A stretch of DNA of 36,432 nucleotides from Acidobacteriaceae bacterium (lineage in GTDB: Bacteria; Acidobacteriota; Terriglobia; Terriglobales; Acidobacteriaceae). The position numbers were made by a program, and so were the translations under genes. The notes under the pieces were generated by a model that worked only from the letters and a program-made list of their open reading frames with translations, did not search any database and was not told the origin of the DNA. Of the stretch, positions 16,201-25,104 are shown one piece after another. Each line of letters begins with the position of its first letter. The stretch's first letter is position 1. The stretch covers positions 1 through 36,432 of the forward strand of contig JANXYB010000158.1 in the NCBI GenBank assembly GCA_025350325.1, given 5' to 3'.

Positions 16201-17002
16201 GCTTGTTGAACCAATCGTTGGCTACGGTAAATGTGGGGCGGTGGTATTCATAGGCCGAACCGTGAAACTTGTTGGTTCCGGATTTGGTGACCATGCTGAC
16301 CTGTGCGCCCGAGGAGCGGCCCGCGTCGGCGTTCGAATTGCCGGTAACAACGCGGAATTCTTCAATCGAGTCCTGGGTTTCACGCAGCACGCCCGAGAAA
16401 GCCAACCCGCCCACCTGATCGTTGTCGTCCACGCCATCGATGGTGACATTTCCCTGATCAGAACGGCCTCCGTTCACCGCGCCGCTGCGGCTGTCGGTGA
16501 TGGTTGGGGGCAGATAAAGCACGCCCGGCTGCAGCGAAAGCAGGTCAGGCACGTTGCGGGTTTCGCTGGGGAGAGCCTGAATCTCGGCAGTGTCGGCCGA
16601 ATTGCCAAGCGACGCATCGCTGGTGTTCAATGTCTGCGCCGCTGCGGAGACGTCGATGGTTACCGAATTTGATTGCACGGTAAGCGCAAAGTCGACGGTA
16701 GCTGGTTGAGCGACCAGCAATTCGGCGGTTTTCGACTGCTCGCCGAAGCCCGCAGATGAAACTGTGATGGTGTAGTTGGATGGGGAGATTTGTGTGAATG
16801 TGTACAGCCCCGCACTGTTTGACGTAGCGGTTGCAATTTTTCCATTGGCTTTATCTGTGATCGTAACTTTGGCTCCTGGAACGAGCGCGCCGCTGGGATC
16901 TTTAACTGTTCCGCGGAGTGAAGTTGTGGCGGTTTGGCCAAAAGAGGGGGTGACTGTGGAAAGGATACAGAGCAGTATCCATCCCAGTAGGGATCGTTTC
17001 AC
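13226..17002 (-). CDS. Oar-like TonB-dependent outer-membrane receptor with carboxypeptidase-regulatory domain
   Basis: 1258 residues. The N-terminal signal peptide (about 1-22, ending SFGQ) is followed by a carboxypeptidase-regulatory-like beta-sandwich at about 27-110 (LRGTVKDPSGALVPGAKVTI and GLYTFTQISPSNYTITVSSAGF). Then comes a plug-like region with ALPSETRNVPDLLSLQPGV, VNGGRSDQGNVTIDGVDDND and GAQVSMVTKSGTNKFHGSAYEY. The remainder is a long beta-barrel ending in the outer-membrane signature MQFSLRYDF. Such receptors take up large or scarce substrates through TonB energy coupling, and Acidobacteriota usually carry many. The substrate cannot be read from the sequence. The GTG start has GGAGG 7 nt upstream. 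It is convergent with ribulokinase, with which it shares a terminator. About 296 bp upstream contain no gene and no clear promoter. Confidence 0.93.
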   Translation of the reverse strand: MKRSLLGWILLCILSTVTPSFGQTATTSLRGTVKDPSGALVPGAKVTITDKANGKIATATSNSAGLYTFTQISPSNYTITVSSAGFGEQSKTAELLVAQPATVDFALTVQSNSVTIDVSAAAQTLNTSDASLGNSADTAEIQALPSETRNVPDLLSLQPGVLYLPPTITDSRSGAVNGGRSDQGNVTIDGVDDNDQVGGLAFSGVLRETQDSIEEFRVVTGNSNADAGRSSGAQVSMVTKSGTNKFHGSAYEYHRPTFTVANDWFNKQAQKNGGKENVPGKLVRNIFGGALGGPLVKDKVFFFGNFEANWQAENRQVNRTVPTATYQQGQIIYQADQLDGTVVNQTLTASQIATLDAGCQICNTSSYPFGPGPNPNALAYLNSMPAANGSTLGDALNTGSYSFSSPHPIRENTSIVRFDYVPTGKHRLFLRGSMQDDRTNAIEQFPGQGPSSVYASNNKGIVVGDTWTISSNMVNDLRLGYIRQSYSNRGVGKGDYVDFRFLSNATAETRTDLVSVPVDNIIDNLSWSKGNHTIQLGGNWRRVQQNHSSDANSFNNATTNPYWLGGNPPDPTTIGALPVDGGFGNSYEIAFANLVGTVPQLTNVYNYQLTSASAGNLLADGTFLNRHFRDNEFEWYVQDAWRVKPNLTITFGVRHTILQTPWETKGQEVAPTIDTHTWFLQREAAAQAGQVYEADLSFQPAGKFYNKPGFWPKSKNNFAPRLAIAYSPDTKTSIRAGAGIYYDHYGQALVSTFDQNGSYGLNGQVSNFAGNYGIEGSARHPASPRFTGRSTLPPIDNGAAATTLTFPYAAPQGNFAITWGLDSKIKTPYSETFDLSVQRQLPAGFTVEAAYVGRMGRHLLQQLDLAEPVNFVDPGGGGDYYTAGTQLSKLVDQNGGNYGVLTDSSGNASASVVNVPAIPYFENLFPFMAGVDYSGESATQAIYNNEWAPYRSQFGATSALADIDFYCAYGCPAGYQSKFWQDQFSSLYALSSIGMSYYNAAQITLRHPSSHGLQMDFSYTLSKSIDMGSDSERSSEFGSNAANTGAFSEILNTWKPQLNRGVSDFDTRHLITADYVYQLPVGRRKMLLGSGSGLLDELVGGWQLSGISRWSSGLPFSFNEPGWTTNWQQESFGVVTGKVKMRRHYDQHGNPQFFDDPAAINAGIATGGPIRLPYPGEAGQRNNFRGDGYFDLDSGLAKSWKIHELSTLKFAWEVYNVTNTVRFDPASIGSGLTSGNLGIAGTLLTVPRRMQFSLRYDF

Positions 17003-17298
17003 GGCTGTTCCTCCAACAAAGGTATTACTTTGCCAATCGTGCCTTACGGCTTCTTTTGTGTGCGATACGGCTATTTACCGGTCGCGCATCGGGGCAAAAT
17101 GTTGCTGTAGAGTCCGCCTCATAAACTGAGAACGTACGGGGAGGACTTTAGGGAAGTACTATGTCGAGCGTTTACATTGAGGCCGTCACTGGTAGCGGTC
17201 AATGAATGGTTTCAATATTGGCCCACGCGACGTGAAGATTCAATAAGAAAAGCGATTTAAAGCAAAATCACCGATATATTTGGCTGAGATTCGATGAA

Positions 17299-18282
17299 TT
17301 ACTGCTGTTGCTGCATCTGTTGGAGGTCGAACATCGGTAAAGCGCGCTCTGGGGACTGCTGTGCCTTCTCAACGAGCACCGACCAATCCTCGGGAATGGG
17401 TAGTTTTCTATCGAGTGCAGGCGGATGCTCGCTGGCTTCGACATGAACGGCCACATATAACTCGCTGCTGGTTTTGCCGCGGAAGATACCGTGCGTCGGA
17501 GGGACATCGGCATAGTCCCTGCCAACCGCGGTGCGGATATGGCGGCGATGCGCAATAAGGTTATTCGTAGGATCAAATCCGACCCAGCCAAGATGAGGAA
17601 GTAACACGTCGACCCAAGCGTGCGTCGCGTCTGGGGTCGACCGGTCATGATCTTCACGACTGCGGTACAGATATCCAGAAACATAGCGCGATGGGATACC
17701 CACGTGACGCAGCAGGGCAATCATGGTGTGGGCGAAGTCCTGACAAACGCCTTTGCCGCTGACGATCGCCTCGTCAATCGGTGAGTCAACGCGCGTGTGC
17801 TGCGGAACATATTCAAAATAGTTGTAGAGCCGTTGGTTGAGTTCCTGGATCAGCATGAGCGGATCGTCGCGCCGGGTTACACCCATCTGAGAAGCGAGCA
17901 TGGTCACCGCAGGAGTGTTCGCGGCGAAGGTGCTGGGCAGCAGCATCTCTCCGTAGTCACCTGCCTCGATCATTGCGTCCAAGGCTCCCCACGCGTCGGG
18001 AGACAGAAAGGACGGCACATCGGGCACCTCTTGCTGCTCGACGACCGATTCGGCAACGATGACCAACTGATTGTGTTCCCCGGGAATATCGAAGTGCTGC
18101 ACGTTGTTGCCTTGATGATCGCGGTAGGTGAATACGCGACAGCGAGGGCTGACCGATAGCGAAAATGTGAGGCAATGCTGATTGGCGTCCGAGCGCGGAT
18201 GCATGCGCGTTTCCATGATGCTCTCACTGATCGATCGCGAATAGCGAAACCGCGTCAAATGCCGAATGGAATAGAAATTCAT
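17299..18282 (-). CDS. transglutaminase-like cysteine protease family protein
   Basis: 327 residues. The N-terminal beta region (about 1-90, bacterial transglutaminase-like N-terminal type, beginning YSIRHLTRFRYS) precedes the papain-like core. The catalytic triad is visible as C180 in GKGVCQDFAH, H221 in ATHAWVDV and D237 in GFDPTN. Members are thought to act as peptidases or amide-transfer enzymes. This is the last gene of the three-gene minus-strand operon ATP-grasp, alpha-E, transglutaminase, 21 nt after the alpha-E stop. The C-terminus is Gln rich. The cytoplasmic substrate is unknown. An AGAGAG stretch precedes the ATG. Confidence 0.92.
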   Translation of the reverse strand: MNFYSIRHLTRFRYSRSISESIMETRMHPRSDANQHCLTFSLSVSPRCRVFTYRDHQGNNVQHFDIPGEHNQLVIVAESVVEQQEVPDVPSFLSPDAWGALDAMIEAGDYGEMLLPSTFAANTPAVTMLASQMGVTRRDDPLMLIQELNQRLYNYFEYVPQHTRVDSPIDEAIVSGKGVCQDFAHTMIALLRHVGIPSRYVSGYLYRSREDHDRSTPDATHAWVDVLLPHLGWVGFDPTNNLIAHRRHIRTAVGRDYADVPPTHGIFRGKTSSELYVAVHVEASEHPPALDRKLPIPEDWSVLVEKAQQSPERALPMFDLQQMQQQQ

Positions 18283-18303
18283 AGGCGTTTTTCTCTCTAC
18301 CGG

Positions 18304-19266
18304 CTACGTGGCCAGCGCCGACTGGATGGAATATTGAATGTAATAGCGGTAGACCAATTCGTGGATGTGCATGCATTGTTCGCGAATAGTATGCAAAAAA
18401 GCAGCCGAATCGCCGGCAAGAATTTCGCCGATCGTGGTGAAGCCAAGCATGGCGTGGAGCCTGCCGATGCCGGCGGTCAATTCATCCGGCGGTCGACGAC
18501 CGCCGGTGTATTGAATAGATCGTATAGCCTGACGTACGCCATCAACTGAATAGCGGATCGCATGCGGAAAATCTCGATTGAGCAATAGAAATTCGAGGAT
18601 GCGATCGGGAGTCAAATCTGCGGTGTAGACCTGGCAATACGCTTCGAACGCTGTGCAGCAGCGTAGCAGGCCCACCTGCTCGAGATACTGGTAGCCGGAA
18701 TGTTCACGCTCTGGCGGTTGAAAAAGGCGCGGCTGATAAACCTCAAGCAATGTGGCGATGGCGTAGGAGCGTTCGAGATATCTACCGAGTCGAATGAAGT
18801 GCCACCCCTGCCCGTGAATCATCGTTGTATCGCTCACACCTTTGAACAAATGAATGCCATCGACCACAGATGCAAGAACATCATTGATATTGGATTTGAA
18901 TTCAGTTTGCGCATGGGGGGAGTGCATCTGGTGATAGAGACGATTGAGCCGGGACCATTGCTCGGTCGAGATTTCTTCGCGGACCTGACGCGCATTTTCT
19001 CTCGCTTCATTGATACAGGCCGTAACCGAGGCGGGGTATTCGGGATCGAAAATGAGTGTCTTGGCGAGGCTCTCCAAGTCCCCGCCCCATTCCAGTTCAG
19101 CCGGGTAGCCGAGGGACGCCACCAGCAACTGCCAGTGGGTTTCCGCGCTGGCGCCGCCGGTATCGAGCATCAGGCTCATGGTCACATCGAGTTGGCGCAT
19201 GATGTTCTCAGCGCGCTCAAGGTAGCGGCTCATCCAGTAGAGACTGTCGGCGACGCGCGAAAGCAT
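18304..19266 (-). CDS. alpha-E domain protein (DUF403)
   Basis: 320 residues, mostly alpha-helical, starting with the family signature MLSRVADSLYWMSRYLERAENIMRxL (given in part). It contains conserved stretches such as REEISTEQWSRLN and a C-terminal helix bundle. The family has no proven enzyme activity. It is almost always encoded with a circularly permuted ATP-grasp protein and a transglutaminase-like protein, as here, and is proposed to take part in peptide-bond formation or tagging with them. The ATG has GGAGAG about 8 nt upstream. It lies 34 nt after the ATP-grasp stop. Confidence 0.93.
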   Translation of the reverse strand: MLSRVADSLYWMSRYLERAENIMRQLDVTMSLMLDTGGASAETHWQLLVASLGYPAELEWGGDLESLAKTLIFDPEYPASVTACINEARENARQVREEISTEQWSRLNRLYHQMHSPHAQTEFKSNINDVLASVVDGIHLFKGVSDTTMIHGQGWHFIRLGRYLERSYAIATLLEVYQPRLFQPPEREHSGYQYLEQVGLLRCCTAFEAYCQVYTADLTPDRILEFLLLNRDFPHAIRYSVDGVRQAIRSIQYTGGRRPPDELTAGIGRLHAMLGFTTIGEILAGDSAAFLHTIREQCMHIHELVYRYYIQYSIQSALAT

Positions 19267-19300
19267 TTCAGTTACTCTCCTGGACCCTTTTGCCTGCTAC

Positions 19301-20761
19301 CTATTCCAGAACCCACGTGTCTTTGCTTCCGCCGCCTTGGGAAGAATTCACGACCAGCGATCCTCTTTCAAGTGCAACGCGGGTCAGACCGCCGGGCACG
19401 ATGTTCACCTTGTCGCCGAACAGAACGTAAGGTCGCAGGTCAACATGGCGCGGCTCAAGATGATTGCCGATCAGACAAGGAGCGCGAGAGAAATCGAGCG
19501 TTGGCTGCGCGATATAGTTGCGCGGATTGGCTTCGATGCGGCCCGCGAATTCTTCGCGCTGGCGAGCGGTCGAGTGCGGGCCGATCAGCATTCCGTAACC
19601 GCCGCTCTCGCCGACAGCCTTTACCACCAATTTGTCGAGGTTGGCGAGCACGTGCTTTCTTGCCTTGTCTTCAGTCATCAGAAACGTCTTTACGTTGTTC
19701 AGAATCGGGTCTTCGTCAAGGTAATAGTGAACAATGTCGGGGACGTATGCATAGAGCGCCTTGTCGTCGGCAAGGCCAGTTCCAAAGGCATTGGTGACGG
19801 TGACGTTGCCCGCACGATATGCATTGAAGAGTCCAGTGCAACCGAGTATCGAGTCGGCGCGGAATATCAGGGGATCGCTAAAATCGTCGTCGACGCGACG
19901 GTAAATCACGTCAACCCGCTTGAGCCCATCCGTCGTTCGCATGTAGACGACGTTGTCGTGCGTGACGAGGTCGCGCCCCTCAACCAGATCGATGCCCATC
20001 TGGCGTGCGAGGTAGGTGTGTTCAAAATAAGCGGAGTTGAACACACCGGGAGTCAGTAGCACGATGTTGGGTTCGGGTCTGCCCTCTGGAGATAACGAGC
20101 GAAGTGTGGCCAGCAGCAGTTGCGGATAGTGTTCTATAGGCCGCACGCCATAGCTATGAAAAAGCTGCGGGAAGGTCCGCTTCATCACGCGGCGATTGGT
20201 GAGCATGTAACTCACCCCGGAGGGCACGCGCAAATTGTCTTCAAGAACGACAAACTCGCCAGTGTTGAGGCGCAGCAGATCCGATCCGACAACCGAGATG
20301 TACACGTTGCGCGGGACTTGCAGACCACGCATCTGGCGACGATAGTGCTTGCAACTGTAAACGAGCTCTCGGGGCACGACGCGGTCGTTCAGGATCTTGG
20401 CTTCGGAATAGACGTCGCGCAAAAAAAGATTGAGCGCGGTGATGCGCTGCGTAAGTCCTCGTTCGATGAGATCCCATTCGGCAGCGGTCACAAGCCGGGG
20501 CAGCAAATCGTAAGGAAAGATCTGCTCAGTGCCTTCCTGGCGCCCGTAAACCGTGAACGTGATGCCCTGCGTTAAAAACGAAAGGTCCGCCGACTGCTTA
20601 CATCGCTGCAGCTCATCCGGGGGCAAATGCGCCAAAGTTTCAGCCAGGGCCTGATAGTGCGGACGCACGTCGCCGTTCGGCTCGCGCATCTCGTCAAAGG
20701 CACGATCGAGCGGATAGTCTCCATAAAGCGCGTCCAATTCCGCAGTAGAATCTACGCTCAT
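19301..20761 (-). CDS. circularly permuted ATP-grasp type 2 protein
   Basis: About 486 residues. The N-terminal part has the family start pattern with [18 protein letters not shown], then [21 protein letters not shown], which is typical of circularly permuted ATP-grasp proteins. Later segments include [24 protein letters not shown] and the ATP-contact run [16 protein letters not shown], followed by the Asp/Asn-rich C-terminal end. ATP-grasp enzymes join a carboxylate to an amine through an acyl-phosphate. The first gene of the operon; the partners are alpha-E and transglutaminase-like proteins. The ATG at 20761 is chosen; a TTG at 20773 lies too close to the AGAGGA box, while the ATG lies about 13 nt from it, so the start is uncertain. 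Confidence 0.92.
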   Translation of the reverse strand: MSVDSTAELDALYGDYPLDRAFDEMREPNGDVRPHYQALAETLAHLPPDELQRCKQSADLSFLTQGITFTVYGRQEGTEQIFPYDLLPRLVTAAEWDLIERGLTQRITALNLFLRDVYSEAKILNDRVVPRELVYSCKHYRRQMRGLQVPRNVYISVVGSDLLRLNTGEFVVLEDNLRVPSGVSYMLTNRRVMKRTFPQLFHSYGVRPIEHYPQLLLATLRSLSPEGRPEPNIVLLTPGVFNSAYFEHTYLARQMGIDLVEGRDLVTHDNVVYMRTTDGLKRVDVIYRRVDDDFSDPLIFRADSILGCTGLFNAYRAGNVTVTNAFGTGLADDKALYAYVPDIVHYYLDEDPILNNVKTFLMTEDKARKHVLANLDKLVVKAVGESGGYGMLIGPHSTARQREEFAGRIEANPRNYIAQPTLDFSRAPCLIGNHLEPRHVDLRPYVLFGDKVNIVPGGLTRVALERGSLVVNSSQGGGSKDTWVLE

Positions 20762-21018
20762 AAGGGAAGACAAGTCCTCTGGCTACAAATTCAGCGTCTG
20801 GTTAAGGAAAGTCACGCTGCTTTGAATCACGCAGCCGCGACGTTCCGTCAGGAGATAGCACGTTCCGCCCGAACCTGTTGTCTTGCTTTTAACACGCGAG
20901 ACCTAAAGGCACAATCAGGAATCGGGCAAACGACACGCACGCTGGCTATGGTCGCAAAAGGAAATTGCGTAAAGGGTTACGTAGGATATCTTGAATCTTT
21001 CAGGAGAACCTGCTTCGA

Positions 21019-22953
21019 ATGCCTTCACTACGACGCTTTTGCTTTGCTTTTACTGCCACGCTTCTTGTTTGCTTCGCGCCCAGCCCTGGTATGGCGCAAA
21101 AGCCTGCCATAAAGATCACTGTGGACCTGTCAGATGTGGCGCGCAAACTATCGCACACGGAGATGGAATTCCCGGTCACTGCAGGCCCCCTGATCTTGAC
21201 CTCGGCACAGTGGATTCCCGGTACCCATATGCCTGCTGGACAGGCGGAGGCAATCACGGGCGTGGTATTCACTGCCGGCGGCCAGACGATTGCCTGGCGT
21301 CGCGACGACGTTGATTTGTATCAATTTCATTTGACGATTCCCCAAGGCGTTACGACGCTGCATGCGAGGCTTGACACCATCGTGACTCGGCGCGCGTCGC
21401 AAAAGCTCGCAGCAATGGAATGGGAGAACGTGATGCTCTATCCAGCGCACACGCCCGTCCGGGATATACCGATTCAACCTTCGCTGATTGTGCCTGCCGG
21501 GTGGGGCATCGGCACCGCTCTCACGCCCATCAAGGCAGTCGGGTATCCAGTTCCTGCTGCTGGCAGCACCACGCACTTTGAAGCGACCAACGTCGAGCAA
21601 CTCGAAGATTCACCGGTAATCACAGGGCTCTATTTCCATGAGTTCCCCCTGGCGCCGACCGTCAAGCCGCAGCACTTCATCGACGTTGTCTCTGATGCGC
21701 CAGAGGACTCAAACCTTCGTCCGGCGGTGCTGGCCGAGATCGCCAACCTTGTCAGAGAAGCGGATGCGCTATACGGCTCGCATCACTACAGCAGCTACCA
21801 TTTCCTGCTCACCATGTCAGAGATTGCCGGCGGAGAAGGGCTGGAGCACGGCCAATCCTCAGATAACGGTGTCGGCGAAAAAGGCTTTTCAGATGACGCT
21901 CACCAGTTGCCTGACGCCGACCTGCTGTCGCATGAATTTACTCATTCATGGAACGGAAAATATCGCCGGCCCGCTGAACTCTATCAGGGTGACTTCGCTA
22001 CTCCGCAACAGGGGGCATTGTTGTGGGTGTATGAAGGGATGACGCAATATCTGGGCAACGTGCTTGCCGCACGATCGGGGCTAAAAACAGCTGCACAATA
22101 TCGCGACGTATTAGCGATCACAGCAGCGGAACTAGACAATACTCCAGGACGCGAATGGCGTCCGACATCAGATACTGCTGTAGCCGCCAGCATTCTGCGC
22201 GGAGGCAATTTCCCGTGGATCAATTGGAAGCGAGGGCAGGATTATTACTTCGAAGGCGAATTACTGTGGCTCGACGCCGATACACTGATTCGCAAACTGA
22301 CTCAGAACAAGAAATCGCTGGATGATTTTCAGAGGATTTTTCTTGGGAAGGGCGGCAACACGGGCCCACTCATCCTGACTTATACATTTGACGAGCTAGT
22401 GCAGGACCTGAACCAGGTAGCACCCTATGACTGGGCAACATTTCTGCACGAACGCGTCGACAAAGTTAATCAGCGTGCTGATTTGGCTGGCCTCGAATCG
22501 GGCGGCTACAAGCTGATTTACAAAAACAAGCCGACCGCATCCGAGCGCAAGATCGATGAGGCGGAGGGCGTGCTGGGCCATCCGATCAATTGCTGGTATT
22601 CCATCGGGCTGCGTCTTGCAAACGACGGCTCAATAGGGGATGTGCGGTGGAAGAGCGCCGCCGATAAAGCGCGCCTCGCCCCAGGACAGAAAGTCATCGC
22701 GGTGGACGGAAAGATATTTTCAGCCGATGGAGTGCGTGAGGCGATTAAGAAAGCCAAGGACAGCAAGGAACCGATTCGCATGATCGTGCAGGCCGATTCT
22801 TTTGTCTCCAGCGTGGAGATCGATTACCACGACGGCGAGCGCTATCCAGCCCTGGTGCGCGTGGATGGCAAGCCAGCGTTTCTCGACGACATCGTGAAAC
22901 CGTTGACACCGCCAGAAAAAGCGCCAGAAGAACCAAAGAAGGACGACGAGTAG
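21019..22953 (+). CDS. M61-family metallopeptidase with C-terminal PDZ domain
   Basis: 644 residues. A signal peptide (about 1-26, ending GMAQ) is followed by an N-terminal beta domain. The zinc-peptidase core has H305, E306 and H309 in SHEFTHSWNGKYRRP, and a third ligand E339 in WVYEGMTQYLG, as in the glycyl aminopeptidase family M61. The C-terminal region (about 515-610) is PDZ-like, with the ligand-groove run SIGLRLANDGSIGDV and APGQKVIAVDGK. It is probably periplasmic and removes or processes small residues from peptides. AGGAGA lies 11 nt before the ATG. It opens a run of three exported peptidase-type genes on the plus strand and is divergent from the ATP-grasp operon. Confidence 0.9.
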   Translation: MPSLRRFCFAFTATLLVCFAPSPGMAQKPAIKITVDLSDVARKLSHTEMEFPVTAGPLILTSAQWIPGTHMPAGQAEAITGVVFTAGGQTIAWRRDDVDLYQFHLTIPQGVTTLHARLDTIVTRRASQKLAAMEWENVMLYPAHTPVRDIPIQPSLIVPAGWGIGTALTPIKAVGYPVPAAGSTTHFEATNVEQLEDSPVITGLYFHEFPLAPTVKPQHFIDVVSDAPEDSNLRPAVLAEIANLVREADALYGSHHYSSYHFLLTMSEIAGGEGLEHGQSSDNGVGEKGFSDDAHQLPDADLLSHEFTHSWNGKYRRPAELYQGDFATPQQGALLWVYEGMTQYLGNVLAARSGLKTAAQYRDVLAITAAELDNTPGREWRPTSDTAVAASILRGGNFPWINWKRGQDYYFEGELLWLDADTLIRKLTQNKKSLDDFQRIFLGKGGNTGPLILTYTFDELVQDLNQVAPYDWATFLHERVDKVNQRADLAGLESGGYKLIYKNKPTASERKIDEAEGVLGHPINCWYSIGLRLANDGSIGDVRWKSAADKARLAPGQKVIAVDGKIFSADGVREAIKKAKDSKEPIRMIVQADSFVSSVEIDYHDGERYPALVRVDGKPAFLDDIVKPLTPPEKAPEEPKKDDE

Positions 22954-23097
22954 AGAGCGCGATGGCCAGCGATCTTCGTCGCGCTGATTTTGACATGGTG
23001 CATCTTCACAACGGTTGGGCGGCTAAACAGCAATTTCGGAAGACAACGGACGGCGTCGATGGAGTACGCTGGTCTGTCAGGAGAACTTCATACAACG

Positions 23098-25020
23098 ATG
23101 CTTAACTTGCACCGGTTCCCTCTATCGATCTTTGTCCTTGTCACGTTTGCGCTGATAGGCGAGGCACAACCGCCCGCCACGCCAGCAGCACCCGCTGAGA
23201 ACTACATCCGTACCCACTACACCAAGTATGAATTTCGTATTCCTATGCGCGACGGCAAGCGTCTATTCACATCGGTGTACGCGCCTAAAGATTCCGCCAG
23301 TGGGCCCTATCCATTTCTCATGAGCCGGACGCCTTACAGCGTCGCGCCCTATGGCGAAGACGAGTATCCGACTCAACTCGGACCGTCAGAGGATTTCGAG
23401 AAATCAGGCTACATCTTCGTGCGCCAGGATGTGCGCGGTCGCTGGATGAGCGAAGGCGAATTTATCGAAATGCATCCCCATATAGATAACAAGAAATCGC
23501 CGCAGGATGTAGACGACGCTTCCGATACTTACGACACCATTGAATTTCTACTCAAGCACGTGTCTAATAACAACGGCAAAGTTGGCATCTACGGGATTTC
23601 TTATCCTGGCTTTTACACGTCTGCTTCCATGATCGATTCGCACCCTGCACTGGTGGCGGCTAGCCCCCAGGCTCCGATGACGGACCTCTTCATGGGCGAC
23701 GACGGCTACCATGGCGGCGCATTTATGCTTGCCGCCAACTTCGGTTTCTATGGTCCCTTCTTTCATCCGCAAACCGAGCCGCAAACCCCCAAACCAACCA
23801 TCCCTTTTGACTTTGGAACCCCCGATAGCTACAAGTTTTATCTGCAGGCCGGTAACGTCACCAATCTCGACAAGCTTTACTTGGGGGGCTCGAATTGGCT
23901 CTTCAACGATCAAGCCAAGCACTCAACATACGACGATTATTGGAAGGCGCGCGACCTGTCGCGTCATATGAAAAATGTGCGATGCGCGGTGCTTGTCGTC
24001 GGCGGTTGGTATGACGCAGAGGACTTGAGCGGACCCTACCGCACTTTCTATGCCACGTCCAAGTTGAATCCTGAAACACCGACAACGCTGGTCGAGGGTC
24101 CGTGGGTGCATGGGGGATGGGCACGCGGCGATGGAAGCCATCTTGGCGATGTGCAGTTCAATGCCAAGACGAGTGAATATTTCCGCTCCAACGTGCAGTT
24201 TCCGTTCTTTGAACACTATTTAAAAGGCAAGGGCGCCGCTCAGCCGAAGGCCGTAGTGTTTGAAACGGGAACTAACGTGTGGCGCAACTTCGATGCGTGG
24301 CCACCCAAAGCCGCTGCGGCCAAAATGCTTTATCTGCACGCCGGCGGCAAGCTCAGCTTTGAGGCTCCGACTGAGGCAGAAAGTCGCGATGAATATGTCA
24401 GCGACCCCAACCACCCTGTGCCATTCGTGGGGTATACAACCGATACCGTGCCTCAGCGCTACATGGTCGACGACCAGCGGTTCGCGAGCTATCGGCCCGA
24501 CGTGCTGGTCTACCAGACCGACCCTCTCGAAGAGGATGTCACCATCGCCGGCCCCATCTCGCCTAAGCTGAAAATTACCAGCAGCGGCACCGATTCAGAC
24601 TTCGACGTGAAGTTGATCGACGTCTATCCAGAGAACTATCCTGACCCCCAGGAAGCGACGAATGGGAAGCGCGTGCTCGACGCACCTCCGCTGCACATGG
24701 GCGGATATCAGCAATTGCTTCGGGGTGAACCGTTCCGCGCCAAGTTCCGTAATAGCTGGGAGAAAACCGAACCCCTCACTCCGGGCAGACAGACCGACAT
24801 CAACTTCAGTATGCCAGATATATTCCATACTTTCCGACGCGGTCATCGCATTATGGTCCAGGTACAAAGTTCCTGGTTCCCATTAACCGACCGCAATCCG
24901 CAAACCTTCACTGACATTCCCAACGCGACGCCGGACCAATTTCAAAAGGCTACCGAACAAGTTTTGCACCAGAAGGATGCAGCGTCAGGCGTCGAGATAT
25001 TGGTAATGCCCAAACTCTAA
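23098..25020 (+). CDS. CocE/NonD-family hydrolase (S15-like X-Pro dipeptidyl peptidase/acyl esterase)
   Basis: About 640 residues. A signal peptide (about 1-23, ending GEAQ) is followed by an alpha/beta hydrolase core. The nucleophile S168 lies in GIYGISYPGFY. The other triad members appear as D306 in GGWYDAED and H338 in GPWVHGG. A C-terminal jelly-roll domain, typical of the CocE/S15 family, includes VYQTDPLEEDVTIAGPI and the end run RGHRIMVQVQSSWFPL. The family includes cocaine esterase, glutaryl-7-ACA acylase and X-Pro dipeptidyl peptidases. The substrate is not known; neighbours suggest peptides. I chose the ATG at 23098 because it opens the signal peptide; ATGs at 23059 and a longer frame from 22990 are alternatives. 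A CAGGAGAAC motif lies about 14 nt upstream. Confidence 0.88.
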   Translation: MLNLHRFPLSIFVLVTFALIGEAQPPATPAAPAENYIRTHYTKYEFRIPMRDGKRLFTSVYAPKDSASGPYPFLMSRTPYSVAPYGEDEYPTQLGPSEDFEKSGYIFVRQDVRGRWMSEGEFIEMHPHIDNKKSPQDVDDASDTYDTIEFLLKHVSNNNGKVGIYGISYPGFYTSASMIDSHPALVAASPQAPMTDLFMGDDGYHGGAFMLAANFGFYGPFFHPQTEPQTPKPTIPFDFGTPDSYKFYLQAGNVTNLDKLYLGGSNWLFNDQAKHSTYDDYWKARDLSRHMKNVRCAVLVVGGWYDAEDLSGPYRTFYATSKLNPETPTTLVEGPWVHGGWARGDGSHLGDVQFNAKTSEYFRSNVQFPFFEHYLKGKGAAQPKAVVFETGTNVWRNFDAWPPKAAAAKMLYLHAGGKLSFEAPTEAESRDEYVSDPNHPVPFVGYTTDTVPQRYMVDDQRFASYRPDVLVYQTDPLEEDVTIAGPISPKLKITSSGTDSDFDVKLIDVYPENYPDPQEATNGKRVLDAPPLHMGGYQQLLRGEPFRAKFRNSWEKTEPLTPGRQTDINFSMPDIFHTFRRGHRIMVQVQSSWFPLTDRNPQTFTDIPNATPDQFQKATEQVLHQKDAASGVEILVMPKL

Positions 25021-25104
25021 TCGTGCGCGGTGCATCATCGCTCCACAAACATGCAAGGAATTTTACGATAACTTGCAACGACCTGATTCACTGAAGAGGC
25101 CTTT

